DNA from: Emcibacter sp048269205 | GTDB taxonomy: Bacteria > Pseudomonadota > Alphaproteobacteria > Sphingomonadales > Emcibacteraceae | Direction: 5' to 3' | Assembly (NCBI RefSeq): GCF_048269205.1 | Contig: NZ_JBLXJC010000001.1 | Span: 496,001 to 560,000 of the forward strand | Length of the DNA: 64,000 bases | In this document: positions 43,244 to 51,249 of the stretch, one piece after another | How positions within the stretch are numbered: the first letter of the stretch is position 1 | Layout: every line of letters starts with the position of its first letter | Notes under the pieces: generated by a model | The model's input: only the letters and a program-made list of their open reading frames with translations | What the model was told of the DNA's origin: nothing | The model's database searches: none | Program-made: the position numbers and the translations under genes

Positions 43244-43722
43244 CAGTTTCAACTGGCGATAAAATGCCTGAGGGCACACTTGTTGAAATGACCGCGGACG
43301 GTCCTGCGCCACGGTCAACAGCAGATCTCTTTAATGGCCGCAAGGTGGTGCTTTTCTCTGTTCCGGGGGCTTTCACACCCACCTGTTCAGCCAAGCATCT
43401 GCCGGGCTTTGTAGAGCATGCGGATGAACTCAAAGCCAAGGGTGTGGATGAAGTTGTCTGTCTCGCCGTTAATGATGCCTTTGTCATGGGCGCCTGGGGT
43501 AAATCCCAGGGCGCGGACGGCAAGGTAACTCTGCTGGCCGATGGCAACGCGGATTATACCAAAGCGCTGGGACTGGAAATGGATGCCACAGGTTTCGGCA
43601 TGGGTACCCGAGGCAAGCGTTTTGCGATGATTGTTGAGGACGGTGTATTGAAAGAGCTTAATATCGAGGGTCCTGGCGAGTTCCGGGTCTCCAGCGCGGA
43701 ACATGTGCTGACCCAGCTCTGA
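43240..43722 (+). CDS. Peroxiredoxin, Prx5 (AhpE-like/PMP20) type
   Basis: A 160-residue thiol peroxidase. The peroxidatic Cys is in PGAFTPTCSAKHLPGF, characteristic of the Prx5 group. No glutaredoxin fusion. It reduces hydrogen and alkyl peroxides in the cytoplasm. The ATG lies in the upstream symporter's last codons. A strong terminator follows. Confidence 0.95.
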   Translation: MTVSTGDKMPEGTLVEMTADGPAPRSTADLFNGRKVVLFSVPGAFTPTCSAKHLPGFVEHADELKAKGVDEVVCLAVNDAFVMGAWGKSQGADGKVTLLADGNADYTKALGLEMDATGFGMGTRGKRFAMIVEDGVLKELNIEGPGEFRVSSAEHVLTQL

Positions 43723-43748
43723 AGTCACAACGCAGAAAAAGATATCAG

Positions 43749-43782
43749 CGGCAGTTTTCCACTGGAAAACTGCCGTTTTTTG
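43749..43782 (+). terminator. Rho-independent terminator of the peroxiredoxin transcript
   Basis: CGGCAGTTTTCC, loop ACTG, GAAAACTGCCG, then TTTTTT, 26 bases after the stop. Confidence 0.9.
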
Positions 43783-43878
43783 TGACTGGATTAGCAATTC
43801 TACAATCCTGTATCCTGTTGCCATTCAATCGGGTATCTTTGACCGGTGACTATGTAAACAGAACAAGGGGACATTGAT

Positions 43879-44835
43879 ATGCTAGGTTTCAGCACATTCG
43901 GCATTGCACTGATCGTCATTGCCGTATTTCTTATTTTTGCAGGTGTGAAAACGGTTCCACAGGGATATGAGTGGACACTTGAGCGGTTCGGTCGCTATAC
44001 CAGACCTCTCAAGCCGGGATTTAATCTGATCATTCCGCTCATTGACCGCGTTGGCTCCAAGGTCAGCATGCAGGAGCAGGTTCTGGACGTGCCCTCCCAG
44101 GAAGTGATTACCAAGGACAATGCCATGGTGCGGGCTGACGGTGTGGTTTTTTACCAGGTTCTGGATGCGGCCAAGGCGACCTATGAAGTTCACGACATGG
44201 TGCTGGCCATACTCAATCTGACCATGACCAACCTGCGGACAGTGATGGGGTCTCTGGACCTGGACGAGCTGTTGTCACAGCGCGACCAGATCAATACCCG
44301 CCTGCTGACTGTTGTAGATGATGCTACCACTCCTTGGGGGATCAAGATTACCCGTATCGAAATCAAGGATATTGAGCCGCCGCGCGACATCATCGATGCC
44401 ATGGCCCGCCAGATGAAGGCAGAGCGCGAAAAGCGCGCCAATATTCTGGAAGCGGAAGGTATTCGTCAGTCCGAAATTCTGAAGGCGGAAGGTGAGAAAC
44501 AGTCCGCTATTCTGGAAGCCGAAGGCCGTCGGGAGGCCGCTTTCCGGGATGCGGAAGCACGGGAACGCGAGGCAGAAGCGGAAGCCAAGGCGACCCAGAT
44601 GGTATCTGACGCCATCGCCCATGGTGACCCCCAGGCGATCAACTATTTCGTAGCCCAGAAATATGTGGAAACGCTCAGCGATTTTGCCCGCTCCCCCAAT
44701 GAAAAACTGGTCTTTATGCCGCTGGAGGCCTCCGGTGTGATCGGGGCGCTGGGCGGCATGACGGAGATGCTGAATAATCTCAAGGATGCCCCGAAAACCG
44801 GCGGTGCGCGCGGTCGGGTGCCCAATGCGGGCTAG
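43879..44835 (+). CDS. SPFH/band 7 (stomatin-like, QmcA-type) membrane protein
   Basis: 318 residues. One N-terminal membrane anchor (IALIVIAVFLIFAGV) is followed by a prohibitin/SPFH domain (VPQGYEWTLERFGRYTRPLKPG) and a coiled-coil region of EAEG-type repeats (residues 190-240). Such proteins form large oligomeric rings in the inner membrane and scaffold proteases or membrane domains. The next gene encodes an NfeD protein, the standard partner of this family. AAGGGGA ribosome site. Confidence 0.94.
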   Translation: MLGFSTFGIALIVIAVFLIFAGVKTVPQGYEWTLERFGRYTRPLKPGFNLIIPLIDRVGSKVSMQEQVLDVPSQEVITKDNAMVRADGVVFYQVLDAAKATYEVHDMVLAILNLTMTNLRTVMGSLDLDELLSQRDQINTRLLTVVDDATTPWGIKITRIEIKDIEPPRDIIDAMARQMKAEREKRANILEAEGIRQSEILKAEGEKQSAILEAEGRREAAFRDAEAREREAEAEAKATQMVSDAIAHGDPQAINYFVAQKYVETLSDFARSPNEKLVFMPLEASGVIGALGGMTEMLNNLKDAPKTGGARGRVPNAG

Positions 44836-44853
44836 TCAGGAAAGGATGTAAGC

Positions 44854-45306
44854 ATGTTTGAGGATATCGTATTCAATCACTGGCTCTGGTTTGTGGCCGC
44901 CCTGGCCCTGATCGGGTTCGAAGTGGCCCTGCCGGGTGTTGTCTTCCTGTGGCTTGCCATTGCCAGCGCCATCGTTGGTCTGATTGTTCTGGTGCTGCCG
45001 GATATGAGCTGGGAAATGCAGTTTGTTATTTTCTCGGTCCTGTCGGTGGTCAGCGTATTCGCCGGGCGGAGTTACCTTAAAAAACATCCCCTGGAGACAG
45101 AGGATACCAACCTGAACCGCCGCGGCGCTCAGTATATTGGTCATAACTATACCCTGGTTTCCGACATGGAAAACGGCGAGGGCAAGATCAAGATCGGTGA
45201 TACGCTGTGGAAAGTCAGGGGGGAATTCGCCGGCAAGACCGGAGATGTTGTGCATGTGACCGGATCGGACGGGGTCATTCTGATGGTGGCGGAAAAGCTG
45301 TCATGA
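44854..45306 (+). CDS. NfeD family protein
   Basis: 150 residues with three membrane helices (LWFVAALALIGFEVALPGVV, WLAIASAIVGLIVLVLP, MQFVIFSVLSVVSVFA) and a C-terminal OB-fold (NLNRRGAQYIGHNYTLVSD...). The NfeD OB domain binds the partner SPFH protein. The pair is syntenic and co-transcribed, 18 bp apart, as in E. coli ybbK-ybbL-type arrangements. Its stop overlaps the next start (ATGA). Confidence 0.93.
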   Translation: MFEDIVFNHWLWFVAALALIGFEVALPGVVFLWLAIASAIVGLIVLVLPDMSWEMQFVIFSVLSVVSVFAGRSYLKKHPLETEDTNLNRRGAQYIGHNYTLVSDMENGEGKIKIGDTLWKVRGEFAGKTGDVVHVTGSDGVILMVAEKLS

Positions 45307-45785
45307 CGGAGGTAGTGTTGCGTCCGGGAACAGCGGATGATATCCCAACGCTGCTGGGGTTCATCCGGGAACTTGCGGAATATGAAAAAGAGCTGGACAA
45401 GGTGGAGGCCACGGAAGAGGGCCTCCGCCATTTCCTTTTCGGGCCGGAGCCGAAAGCAAAGACCCTTGTTATGGAAGTGGATGGCACACCGGTCGGGTCC
45501 GCCTTTTATTTTTATTTCTTCGCCACCTACCGGGGAAAACCGGGGATATATCTTGAGGACATCTATATCCAGCCGCCTTACCGCGGATTGGGAATAGGGA
45601 AGAAAGTCTTCGCCCACCTGGCCGGGGAAGTCCGGGATAGCGGCGGATATTTTTTGCGTTGGTGGGTGGAAAACGGGAATGAAAGCGGCATCGGGTTTTA
45701 CGAGGCGCTCGGTTCACGCCGGGAGCGGCAGCACACCCTCTATCACCTGGAAGATGACGCGCTGGACAGGCTTCTTGACGACTAG
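45303..45785 (+). CDS. GNAT family N-acetyltransferase
   Basis: 160 residues of the GNAT fold. The acetyl-CoA-binding motif A reads YIQPPYRGLGIGKKVFAHL, and motif B contains FYEALGSRRE. Similar to diamine N-acetyltransferase-like proteins (YFYFFATYRGKPGIYLEDIY segment). ATG at 45303 overlaps the nfeD stop (ATGA), so it is translated with the SPFH-NfeD pair, but a functional link is not shown. Substrate unknown. Confidence 0.9.
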   Translation: MTEVVLRPGTADDIPTLLGFIRELAEYEKELDKVEATEEGLRHFLFGPEPKAKTLVMEVDGTPVGSAFYFYFFATYRGKPGIYLEDIYIQPPYRGLGIGKKVFAHLAGEVRDSGGYFLRWWVENGNESGIGFYEALGSRRERQHTLYHLEDDALDRLLDD

Positions 45786-45787
45786 CG

Positions 45788-46423
45788 TTATTTTTTCAGT
45801 GGTTTCTGGTTGAACGTCTTTGTTGACAGGAACCTGTCAACGGGGCCGTTCTCCTGCGTCGCGAAAGGCATGCAAAGGATCTCGTAGTTTATATAGTCTT
45901 TGTATTCTCTCCAGCCCATATTGCGGATGAAATAAATCGGCATTTTTTCCCGGGCCATAATATCCAGATGTTCCCGAAGTCTGGTATTGCTGAAATATGA
46001 GTCCAGTTCCCGGACCCGGGTCATGGATGTGGGAAGGTCCATAATTCTCGCACTTTGCTCTCCTTCCACTCTGAGCAGGTAATCGGGCTCGTCCAGGGTG
46101 CCTTCATTACTGAAAACGCTGATTGTAGGAAGAATATCGGGAAAATTCATGGGATTAAAGCTTTTCCAGAGCGGAACATCATCGCCTCTTTTCTGGCTTT
46201 CCCAGAATTTCAGAATTTCTCTCAGACGCGGGCTCTCAACCAGAGAGATGTCGGTAAGTGGCGCTTCCACAAGGAGGTAGGAAGAATCCTGATCCTTCGC
46301 ATTACGGGAGTTTTCGTTTTTTCCGGCTGCCATGACCGCCTGTCTGTTATTCTCAAGCCTGTTTCTCCAGAGTCTAGGGAAGAATGTTTCCGGATACAAG
46401 CGGGGTTTTAAAAAGAAGGTCAC
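45788..46423 (-). CDS. PAS_5-like domain protein (copy B)
   Basis: 211 residues. The core (PRLREILKFWESQKRGDDVP...FNPMNFPDILPTISVF) resembles the PAS_5 (DUF1488-adjacent) family common in alphaproteobacteria: a conserved W, a P-x-W-K-x-FNPMNFPD-x-LPT block and a DYLLRVEGE strand. No output domain. Start overlaps the previous stop (ATGA); an ATG at 46333 is the alternative and avoids a basic N-terminal extension. Paralogous to the neighbouring copy A. Ligand-sensing role inferred. Confidence 0.78.
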   Translation of the reverse strand: MTFFLKPRLYPETFFPRLWRNRLENNRQAVMAAGKNENSRNAKDQDSSYLLVEAPLTDISLVESPRLREILKFWESQKRGDDVPLWKSFNPMNFPDILPTISVFSNEGTLDEPDYLLRVEGEQSARIMDLPTSMTRVRELDSYFSNTRLREHLDIMAREKMPIYFIRNMGWREYKDYINYEILCMPFATQENGPVDRFLSTKTFNQKPLKK

Positions 46424-46971
46424 AGGACCGGGGAGCTTTCTCTGTTGCGGAAAATTTTAGCGCACAGGATTCTGTCTGCAATACCTTCGTTGTAGCCTGC
46501 ATAAGGCAGGCTTAAAATTTCGTACTCTATGAAGTCACGCCCCTTGTTCCAGCCCAGGTTTCTCACGATATAGTTGGGCTTGCCGAGACGAATGGCAGTT
46601 GTCAGGTGATTGACCAGATAATCTTTCTGGCTGTGGCTGTGGATATCGCGAACTCTTGTCATGGAGGTTGGTACATTAAAAAATTGCGCACTCAGGTCAC
46701 CTTCCAGCCGCAGGATATAGTCCGGCTCTTCAGGTGTGCCCTCATTGCTGTAGACGCTCATGGTCGGCAGGAGATCCGGAAAGTTCATAGGATTAAATAA
46801 TTTCCAGGACGGCACGCCTGTTTCTCCGCCACTGGCTTTCCAAATGTCGAGAATTTCTTTCAGACGTGGCGAAAGTATTCTCGACGGGTCGGCCAATGGA
46901 GTTTCCTCAAGGAGCGTATGTGATTTTCTTGCTGAATCTGCGGGGGGAAATATCAGGCTGTTTTCGTGCAT
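46420..46971 (-). CDS. PAS_5-like domain protein (copy A)
   Basis: 183 residues, sharing with its neighbour the SPRLKEILDIW, FNPMNFPDLLPTMSVYSNEG and PTSMTRVRD blocks; the two are clearly tandem duplicates. No signal peptide or effector domain. Probably a cytoplasmic sensor that binds a ligand or partner. First gene of the two-gene transcript. Family assignment is by pattern and is not certain. Confidence 0.78.
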   Translation of the reverse strand: MHENSLIFPPADSARKSHTLLEETPLADPSRILSPRLKEILDIWKASGGETGVPSWKLFNPMNFPDLLPTMSVYSNEGTPEEPDYILRLEGDLSAQFFNVPTSMTRVRDIHSHSQKDYLVNHLTTAIRLGKPNYIVRNLGWNKGRDFIEYEILSLPYAGYNEGIADRILCAKIFRNRESSPVL

Positions 46972-47085
46972 TCTGCCATACCGGTTTTGGGGTCAGGTCC
47001 GAGTTTAATGGCTGAACATTACTGAAAAATAATTAAGATATTTATAATAAAACGGATAGGCTGCTGAAACGGCAAGGAGGAACCC

Positions 47086-47511
47086 TCAATCTTCTCCCAG
47101 AAAGTCCTCCATTTGAACGAGGCCTTCTTCCAGATAGTCGGGGAGAAGCGGTGCCCGGATCAAATAGTCGGCTGTATGATCGTTGGAGGCTTCGGCTGCA
47201 GCGGCGACTGCCTGGTCCCATTCTTCATTGCTGTAGGTGCCGCGGCCGACCCACATCAGAGCGACAAGTTCGTTGCGCTCTTCCTCGTTCATACGATCGA
47301 TGGCTGCAACAAAGGCCTGGTAGGTGGCATCCTGCGCGTGGTCTTCCATAATGCCCTCATCGGCAATCTGGGTGATGTCATCGTTTGTCAGAAGGGTGGC
47401 GCCGTCTCCGGATTCAGCCAGTTCCTCCTCTATTATTTCGGGAGCGTCCTGTTGAACCTCGCGGGCCAGGGAAATGATGTAATTGATTGTATCGATGTTC
47501 AGTGCAGCCAT
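47086..47511 (-). CDS. DUF3775 domain protein
   Basis: 141 residues, very acidic. The conserved NELVALMWVGRGTYSNEEW...A block followed by YLIRAPLLPDYLEEGL matches DUF3775, a family seen mainly in alphaproteobacteria. Function unknown. A very strong ribosome site (AAGGAGG) precedes the ATG at 47511, suggesting good expression. Confidence 0.88.
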   Translation of the reverse strand: MAALNIDTINYIISLAREVQQDAPEIIEEELAESGDGATLLTNDDITQIADEGIMEDHAQDATYQAFVAAIDRMNEEERNELVALMWVGRGTYSNEEWDQAVAAAAEASNDHTADYLIRAPLLPDYLEEGLVQMEDFLGED

Positions 47512-47597
47512 GTTCTACCTCCTTCGAAAAGAATATCACTTTCCCGAAGGTGCGCCAAGACTTCTTCGCCTTCATTGATCCAGGTCATCGGGATGTA

Positions 47598-48239
47598 TCA
47601 TGGGAAAAAGACCGGTTCCCGGTCCGGAGTCCATTGGGCATATTTATTCATGACACTCTGGAAGAGGCTGCTGTGCAGATGATGATCGAGCCATCTCTTG
47701 AGCGCTTCATAAGAGCTTTCGTCAAACCAGGTTTTGTCCACAAAGGCAAACTGTCGGATGAAGGGAAAGACAGCGATATCTGCCGCCGTCTGCCGATCGC
47801 CCAACAGAAATTCCTTGTCCGTCAGTTGCCGGTTCAGTCTGCCCAGGAAAACTTCTCCGCGGCTCCGATAGACTGTTTTTGGTTCTTCCGGATGACGGCT
47901 TGAATATTTATATTTGTCCAGGGCGTCCTTGAAGGGACCATCATTTTCCCTGACAAGTTCCCCGGTCTTGTCAAGGCCGGCCTGCCAATTGTCGGGATCG
48001 TTCCGTGACAGGGCCCACTTCAGAATATCAAAGCTTTCTTCCAGGATGGTCCCGTTGGGTAACTGCAGCACGGGAACCGTAGCCTTGGGGGACAGGGCCA
48101 ACAATTCCCGTGGTTTGTCCTGCAGGACCACTTCGCGCAGTTCACAGGTGATTCCGGCGTAGGCAAGGGCCAGGCGCGCTCTCATGGCATAGGGGCAGCG
48201 TCGGAAGCTATAGAGGACGGGATAGGTCATCCCTCCCAT
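47598..48239 (-). CDS. Glutathione S-transferase family protein
   Basis: About 213 residues. The N-terminal thioredoxin-like domain has YSFRRCPYAMRARLALAYAGI with a CxxA-type active site (Cys), and the C-terminal helical domain is present with FLLGDRQTAADIAVFPFIRQFA. Probably a glutathione-dependent reductase or dehalogenase-like GST; substrate unknown. ATGs at 48239 and 48230 are both possible; a further N-terminal extension to a TTG at 48338 is unsupported. Confidence 0.88.
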   Translation of the reverse strand: MGGMTYPVLYSFRRCPYAMRARLALAYAGITCELREVVLQDKPRELLALSPKATVPVLQLPNGTILEESFDILKWALSRNDPDNWQAGLDKTGELVRENDGPFKDALDKYKYSSRHPEEPKTVYRSRGEVFLGRLNRQLTDKEFLLGDRQTAADIAVFPFIRQFAFVDKTWFDESSYEALKRWLDHHLHSSLFQSVMNKYAQWTPDREPVFFP

Positions 48240-48361
48240 GTAACCAATGACGACAACTGTTGCAAGGGCCTGTATTTTTGTGAAGTTCTGACGACGCATG
48301 CTGGAAAACTTTCCACAAAAGAGGTAGACTTTTTTCAATCATGCTAATCAAGGGGAAGGAA

Positions 48362-48700
48362 ATGAGTGAAAAAACGAGTACGGGACTAGAGGAAAATGTT
48401 GCCAGTCTGCTGTGCTATCTTCTGTTCTGGATTTCCGGTCTGGCCTTTTTCCTGATCGAGAAGGAAAACGCCACCATCAAATTTCACGCCATGCAGTCGA
48501 TGGTTTTGTTCGGCGGGTTGCATCTGGCCGGTTTTGTTCTGGTCGTGACACTTGTGGGGGCCGTTCTGGTGCCACTGCTGTATGTGATCGGCGTTGTGCT
48601 CTGGATCATTCTGATGATCAAGGCATACCAGGGAGAAAAATACAAGTTGCCGGTGATTGGCGACCTGGCCGAGAAATGGGCGCAGGATGTAAAAATCTGA
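48362..48700 (+). CDS. DUF4870 membrane protein
   Basis: 112 residues with three membrane helices. The pattern ASLLCYLLFWISGLAFFLIEKEN, FHAMQSMVLFGG and the closing MIKAYQGEKYKLPVIGDLA is typical of DUF4870. Function unknown. I chose the ATG at 48362 with GGGGAAGGAA just upstream, over an ATG at 48341. Confidence 0.9.
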   Translation: MSEKTSTGLEENVASLLCYLLFWISGLAFFLIEKENATIKFHAMQSMVLFGGLHLAGFVLVVTLVGAVLVPLLYVIGVVLWIILMIKAYQGEKYKLPVIGDLAEKWAQDVKI

Positions 48701-48710
48701 ACAACGGTGG

Positions 48711-49169
48711 TTATTGTTTCAGGGGTGACCTGGTCATCCAGTAGTGGGGGATGTTGGCGTCCAGGAATTCCTCCCCGTAAGCGGTAAAGCCCAGTTTCTC
48801 GTAAAAGCCTGTCACCTGTGTCTGGGCGGCAAGCAGTATTTCCCTGGTTCCCTGTCGGGCGGAAATATCCTGGATTATTTTCTCCATAATGATCCGGCCG
48901 AGCCCCAGCTCCCTGAACTCTTTCAACACAGCGACACGCTCAACCTTGCCCTTTCCCGCTTCGGGGTAGCGGACCCTTGCCGTGGCGGCGGGGGTGCCGC
49001 TCACGGTGACGATATAATGATCCGCAGTATCATCCCGGCCGTCCATTTCCTCTTCCTCGGAAACATCCTGTTCTTCGATAAACACCTTGCGGCGGATCAT
49101 GAAACAGTCCCCGAGGCTGCTGTCGGGGGGCAGTTTTCTGACGTCTATTTGTCCAGCTTTTTTAGTCAT
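48711..49169 (-). CDS. GNAT family N-acetyltransferase, ElaA-like
   Basis: 152 residues. The ElaA-type core has IRRKVFIEEQDVSEEEEMDG, RVRYPEAGKGKVERVAVLKE and the acetyl-CoA loop FRELGLGRIIMEKII, then GFYEKLGFTAYGEEF. Substrate unknown. The start is the ATG at 49169; the reading frame stays open to 49331 through a structured non-coding region, which I treat as non-coding. Confidence 0.9.
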   Translation of the reverse strand: MTKKAGQIDVRKLPPDSSLGDCFMIRRKVFIEEQDVSEEEEMDGRDDTADHYIVTVSGTPAATARVRYPEAGKGKVERVAVLKEFRELGLGRIIMEKIIQDISARQGTREILLAAQTQVTGFYEKLGFTAYGEEFLDANIPHYWMTRSPLKQ

Positions 49170-49205
49170 GGCCGCATGCTGCCACATGTGTGGATGTTTG
49201 CAAAT

Positions 49206-49239
49206 AAAAAAGGGGCCGCAGCGTAGGGAACTGCGGCCC
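49206..49239 (-). terminator. Rho-independent terminator upstream of the ElaA-like gene
   Basis: On the minus strand GGGCCGCAG, loop, CTGCGGCCC, then CTTTTTTA. It sits outside any gene and upstream of the ElaA-like start, so it must end a separate minus-strand transcript. Confidence 0.82.
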
Positions 49240-49400
49240 GCCTCTTCACAACACCACGGGTAGGAGGAATAAATGTTGTCTTTTCCTTCTACAGACCTGC
49301 TCCTGAACCGCGGCTGAACAGCCCTGTTCATAGCGGGTTAATCTGCCCTTGGGCAAGCTTGGGTCTGATAGCTGGAGGCACTGAAAACAAGACAGATAAG
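49206..49400 (-). ncRNA. Candidate structured small RNA
   Basis: On the minus strand a helix CAGACC/GGTCTG (49362-49367 with 49292-49297) encloses TGCCC-AA-GGGCA, and AACCCGC/GCGGTT around GAACAG/CTGTTC. It is followed by GTAGAAGGAA/TTCCTCCTAC (49260-49292) and the terminator. The terminator in a gene-free region argues for a transcript. The 5' end is not defined and no family is recognised. The 6S RNA, which is expected elsewhere next to zapA, was considered and rejected. Confidence 0.4.
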
Positions 49401-49525
49401 TTTTTAGCTATTTTTAAGGGATCGGATATTTTTGTTGGCTACAATTTCTGTTCACATTAGGGGAAAGAAATTTCTCTCATGACGGGAAGAAGGCAGAAAG
49501 TCTATGCTTTCCCGCTGGAGCAGAA

Positions 49526-50548
49526 GTGACAGACAACCGGATTCGCAATGGTTTCAAAATGTCGCTTTTCGGAGCCTTTATTACTCTTTGGAGTGCTGAG
49601 GCGATGGCGACGGCAAACCTGAAAGGCAGTGTAAGTCTTCCGGCGGAAGACGTGCTGATCAGCGAGAATAAACCATACACGGGACAATTCGATCTCAGGG
49701 ATCAGTGGGGAGACAACCCCCGGCTGACCTTGACCCGGGTTGTGGTGACTTTCCACTTCCGGGACAATGATCAATGGCAGATGAAGGAACGAAGGGGCCG
49801 GCCGCAAAAAGACGGACGGCCCCGCCGGACCATGACCCGCAGCATCGTCGGTACCGAAGGTCCGGCGCTTGAGCAGCATTATATCCAGGAAGTCTATAAT
49901 CTATATTCAAACCCGCCAGAGGTGGCCCGCCTTCAGATCGGGGCGGACCGGTATTATGCCGCCACCAGTCACCGTCGGCTCGAGAAAGTCCACGATCGCG
50001 GCGAGAGCCGAAGCTTCCTCGGACTGAAACAGGATGCCGAGAGTGCGGGCAAACTGGCAGCCTATTCCCTGACAAAGCGTACACTGGTGGAACGCTGGGA
50101 CGGCTATTCCGATGAATTCACTATTCACAGCAAGAATCTTAGTCTGGAGGCCCTGCGGGATCTTGCAGAAGACGGTATTCTTCCCTTCACCCTTGACGGG
50201 GAGGGGGATTACCATTTTGCAGGGGCTACACTTGACTATGAAGGTTATGCTCTCCCCGGGTTCAAGCTCGCGGGAGGGGAGGAAGATAAACAAAAACCGG
50301 AGGTACCTATGGATGTTTCCCTCGGCCTTGTTGGCCTTATTAGCGGCGGTGGCCTGATTCTGGTGCGTCGCCAGAGAAAACAACAGGAAGTACAGGACAG
50401 GGAAGAAGCCCGCCGGCGTTACGGGGAACGCAGGCAGGCCGGACTGGAACAGACTTCGCCGGACAGGGACTATACCCGGGCGGAGCTGGAACAAATGGCC
50501 CTTGCCGCCGCGGCGGAAGTGACCGGTCAGACGTCTGATATGACCTGA
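49526..50548 (+). CDS. Hypothetical exported protein with C-terminal membrane anchor
   Basis: 340 residues from a GTG (GGAG upstream). N-terminal hydrophobic stretch SLFGAFITLWSAEAMATA suggests a signal peptide; a beta-rich domain with many charged residues follows, then a membrane helix (LGLVGLISGGGLILV) near residue 280 and a basic, Glu/Arg-rich cytoplasmic tail of about 50 residues. The layout suggests an exported domain anchored at the C-terminus with a cytoplasmic tail. No family recognised. The 3' end overlaps thiE by 22 bases. Confidence 0.78.
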   Translation: MTDNRIRNGFKMSLFGAFITLWSAEAMATANLKGSVSLPAEDVLISENKPYTGQFDLRDQWGDNPRLTLTRVVVTFHFRDNDQWQMKERRGRPQKDGRPRRTMTRSIVGTEGPALEQHYIQEVYNLYSNPPEVARLQIGADRYYAATSHRRLEKVHDRGESRSFLGLKQDAESAGKLAAYSLTKRTLVERWDGYSDEFTIHSKNLSLEALRDLAEDGILPFTLDGEGDYHFAGATLDYEGYALPGFKLAGGEEDKQKPEVPMDVSLGLVGLISGGGLILVRRQRKQQEVQDREEARRRYGERRQAGLEQTSPDRDYTRAELEQMALAAAAEVTGQTSDMT

Positions 50549-51153
50549 TTGAACTGCCGGACGGCCTCTTTCGGGCCGTCCGGATGGTTCCAGACCCCGC
50601 CGGAGACGGCGATGAAGTCTGCACCGGCCTGAATCAGTTCCCGGCAGTTATCCACCGTAATGCCGCCGATGGCGACGCAGGGCACCTCAAAAAGCTCTGC
50701 CCACCAGCCCAGGATTTCCTTGTCGGCCACATGGCTGACATCCTTGGTGTCCGTGGGGAAAAAGGCGCCAAAAGCCACATAGTCTGCGCCGGCCTCGCCG
50801 GCCGTCATGGCCAGATGGCGGCTGTTATGGCAGGTCACACCGACGATGCTGTCAGGGCCGACAATCTCCCGTGCTTCCTGGTAGGGCATATCGTTCTGTC
50901 CGATATGTACGCCGTCCGCTTTCAGTCGTGCGGCAACCTTTGGGTGATCATTAATCAGAAAGGCCACATCATGCTTGTGGCAGATCGGCATCAGGGCTTT
51001 TGCGGCCCGCTCGATTTCCACATCGGGTACGCTCTTCAGACGCAACTGAAAACTGGCCACATCTCCGCCTTCCAGTGCATTTCTGAGCTGCTCGGCGAAG
51101 TTTTCCACATTGATACGTGGCGGGGAAATCAGATAAAGACGTGTTTCTGCCAT
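50527..51153 (-). CDS. thiE: Thiamine phosphate synthase family protein
   Basis: 208 residues of the TIM-barrel ThiE family. Phosphate-binding and active-site features are FLINDHPKVAARLKADGVHIGQ, DSIVGVTCHNSRHLAM, DYVAFGAFFPTDTK and CVAIGGITVDNC. It condenses HMP-PP with the thiazole phosphate. Shorter and slightly divergent from E. coli ThiE, so the paralogous TenI-like role is possible, but the phosphate loop is intact. ATG at 51153 has AGGA upstream. No other thi gene nearby. Confidence 0.88.
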   Translation of the reverse strand: MAETRLYLISPPRINVENFAEQLRNALEGGDVASFQLRLKSVPDVEIERAAKALMPICHKHDVAFLINDHPKVAARLKADGVHIGQNDMPYQEAREIVGPDSIVGVTCHNSRHLAMTAGEAGADYVAFGAFFPTDTKDVSHVADKEILGWWAELFEVPCVAIGGITVDNCRELIQAGADFIAVSGGVWNHPDGPKEAVRQFNQVISDV

Positions 51154-51249
51154 GGTTCCTGTCCTGACTGTTTCCCCTATAGATATCCGAAACCTCCGGC
51201 GGGTCAAAGAAAAAGCTGACTGCGGACAGTCTTTGCAGGCGCAGCCTGC

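Larger units (their letters stand above)
49170..49525. other. Intergenic region with structured candidate RNA
   Basis: About 356 bp. The left part (49206-49400) can fold into a compact structure with a terminator on the minus strand (see the ncRNA call). The right part up to the next gene is AT-rich without clear promoters. No convincing protein, although a strong ribosome site plus a 14-codon ORF is present on the plus strand at 49272. Confidence 0.6.

Noticed and set aside
49170..49331. N-terminal extension of the ElaA-like protein to 49331
   Set aside because: It would translate a structured terminator region, lacks similarity to the family and starts without a ribosome site.
49206..49400. 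Considered as 6S RNA or SRP RNA
   Set aside because: The SRP core (GGAAGxxGCAGCC-type loop) is absent, and the long central-bubble architecture and usual zapA neighbourhood of 6S RNA are missing. In alphaproteobacteria 6S would be expected beyond the right edge, after zapA.
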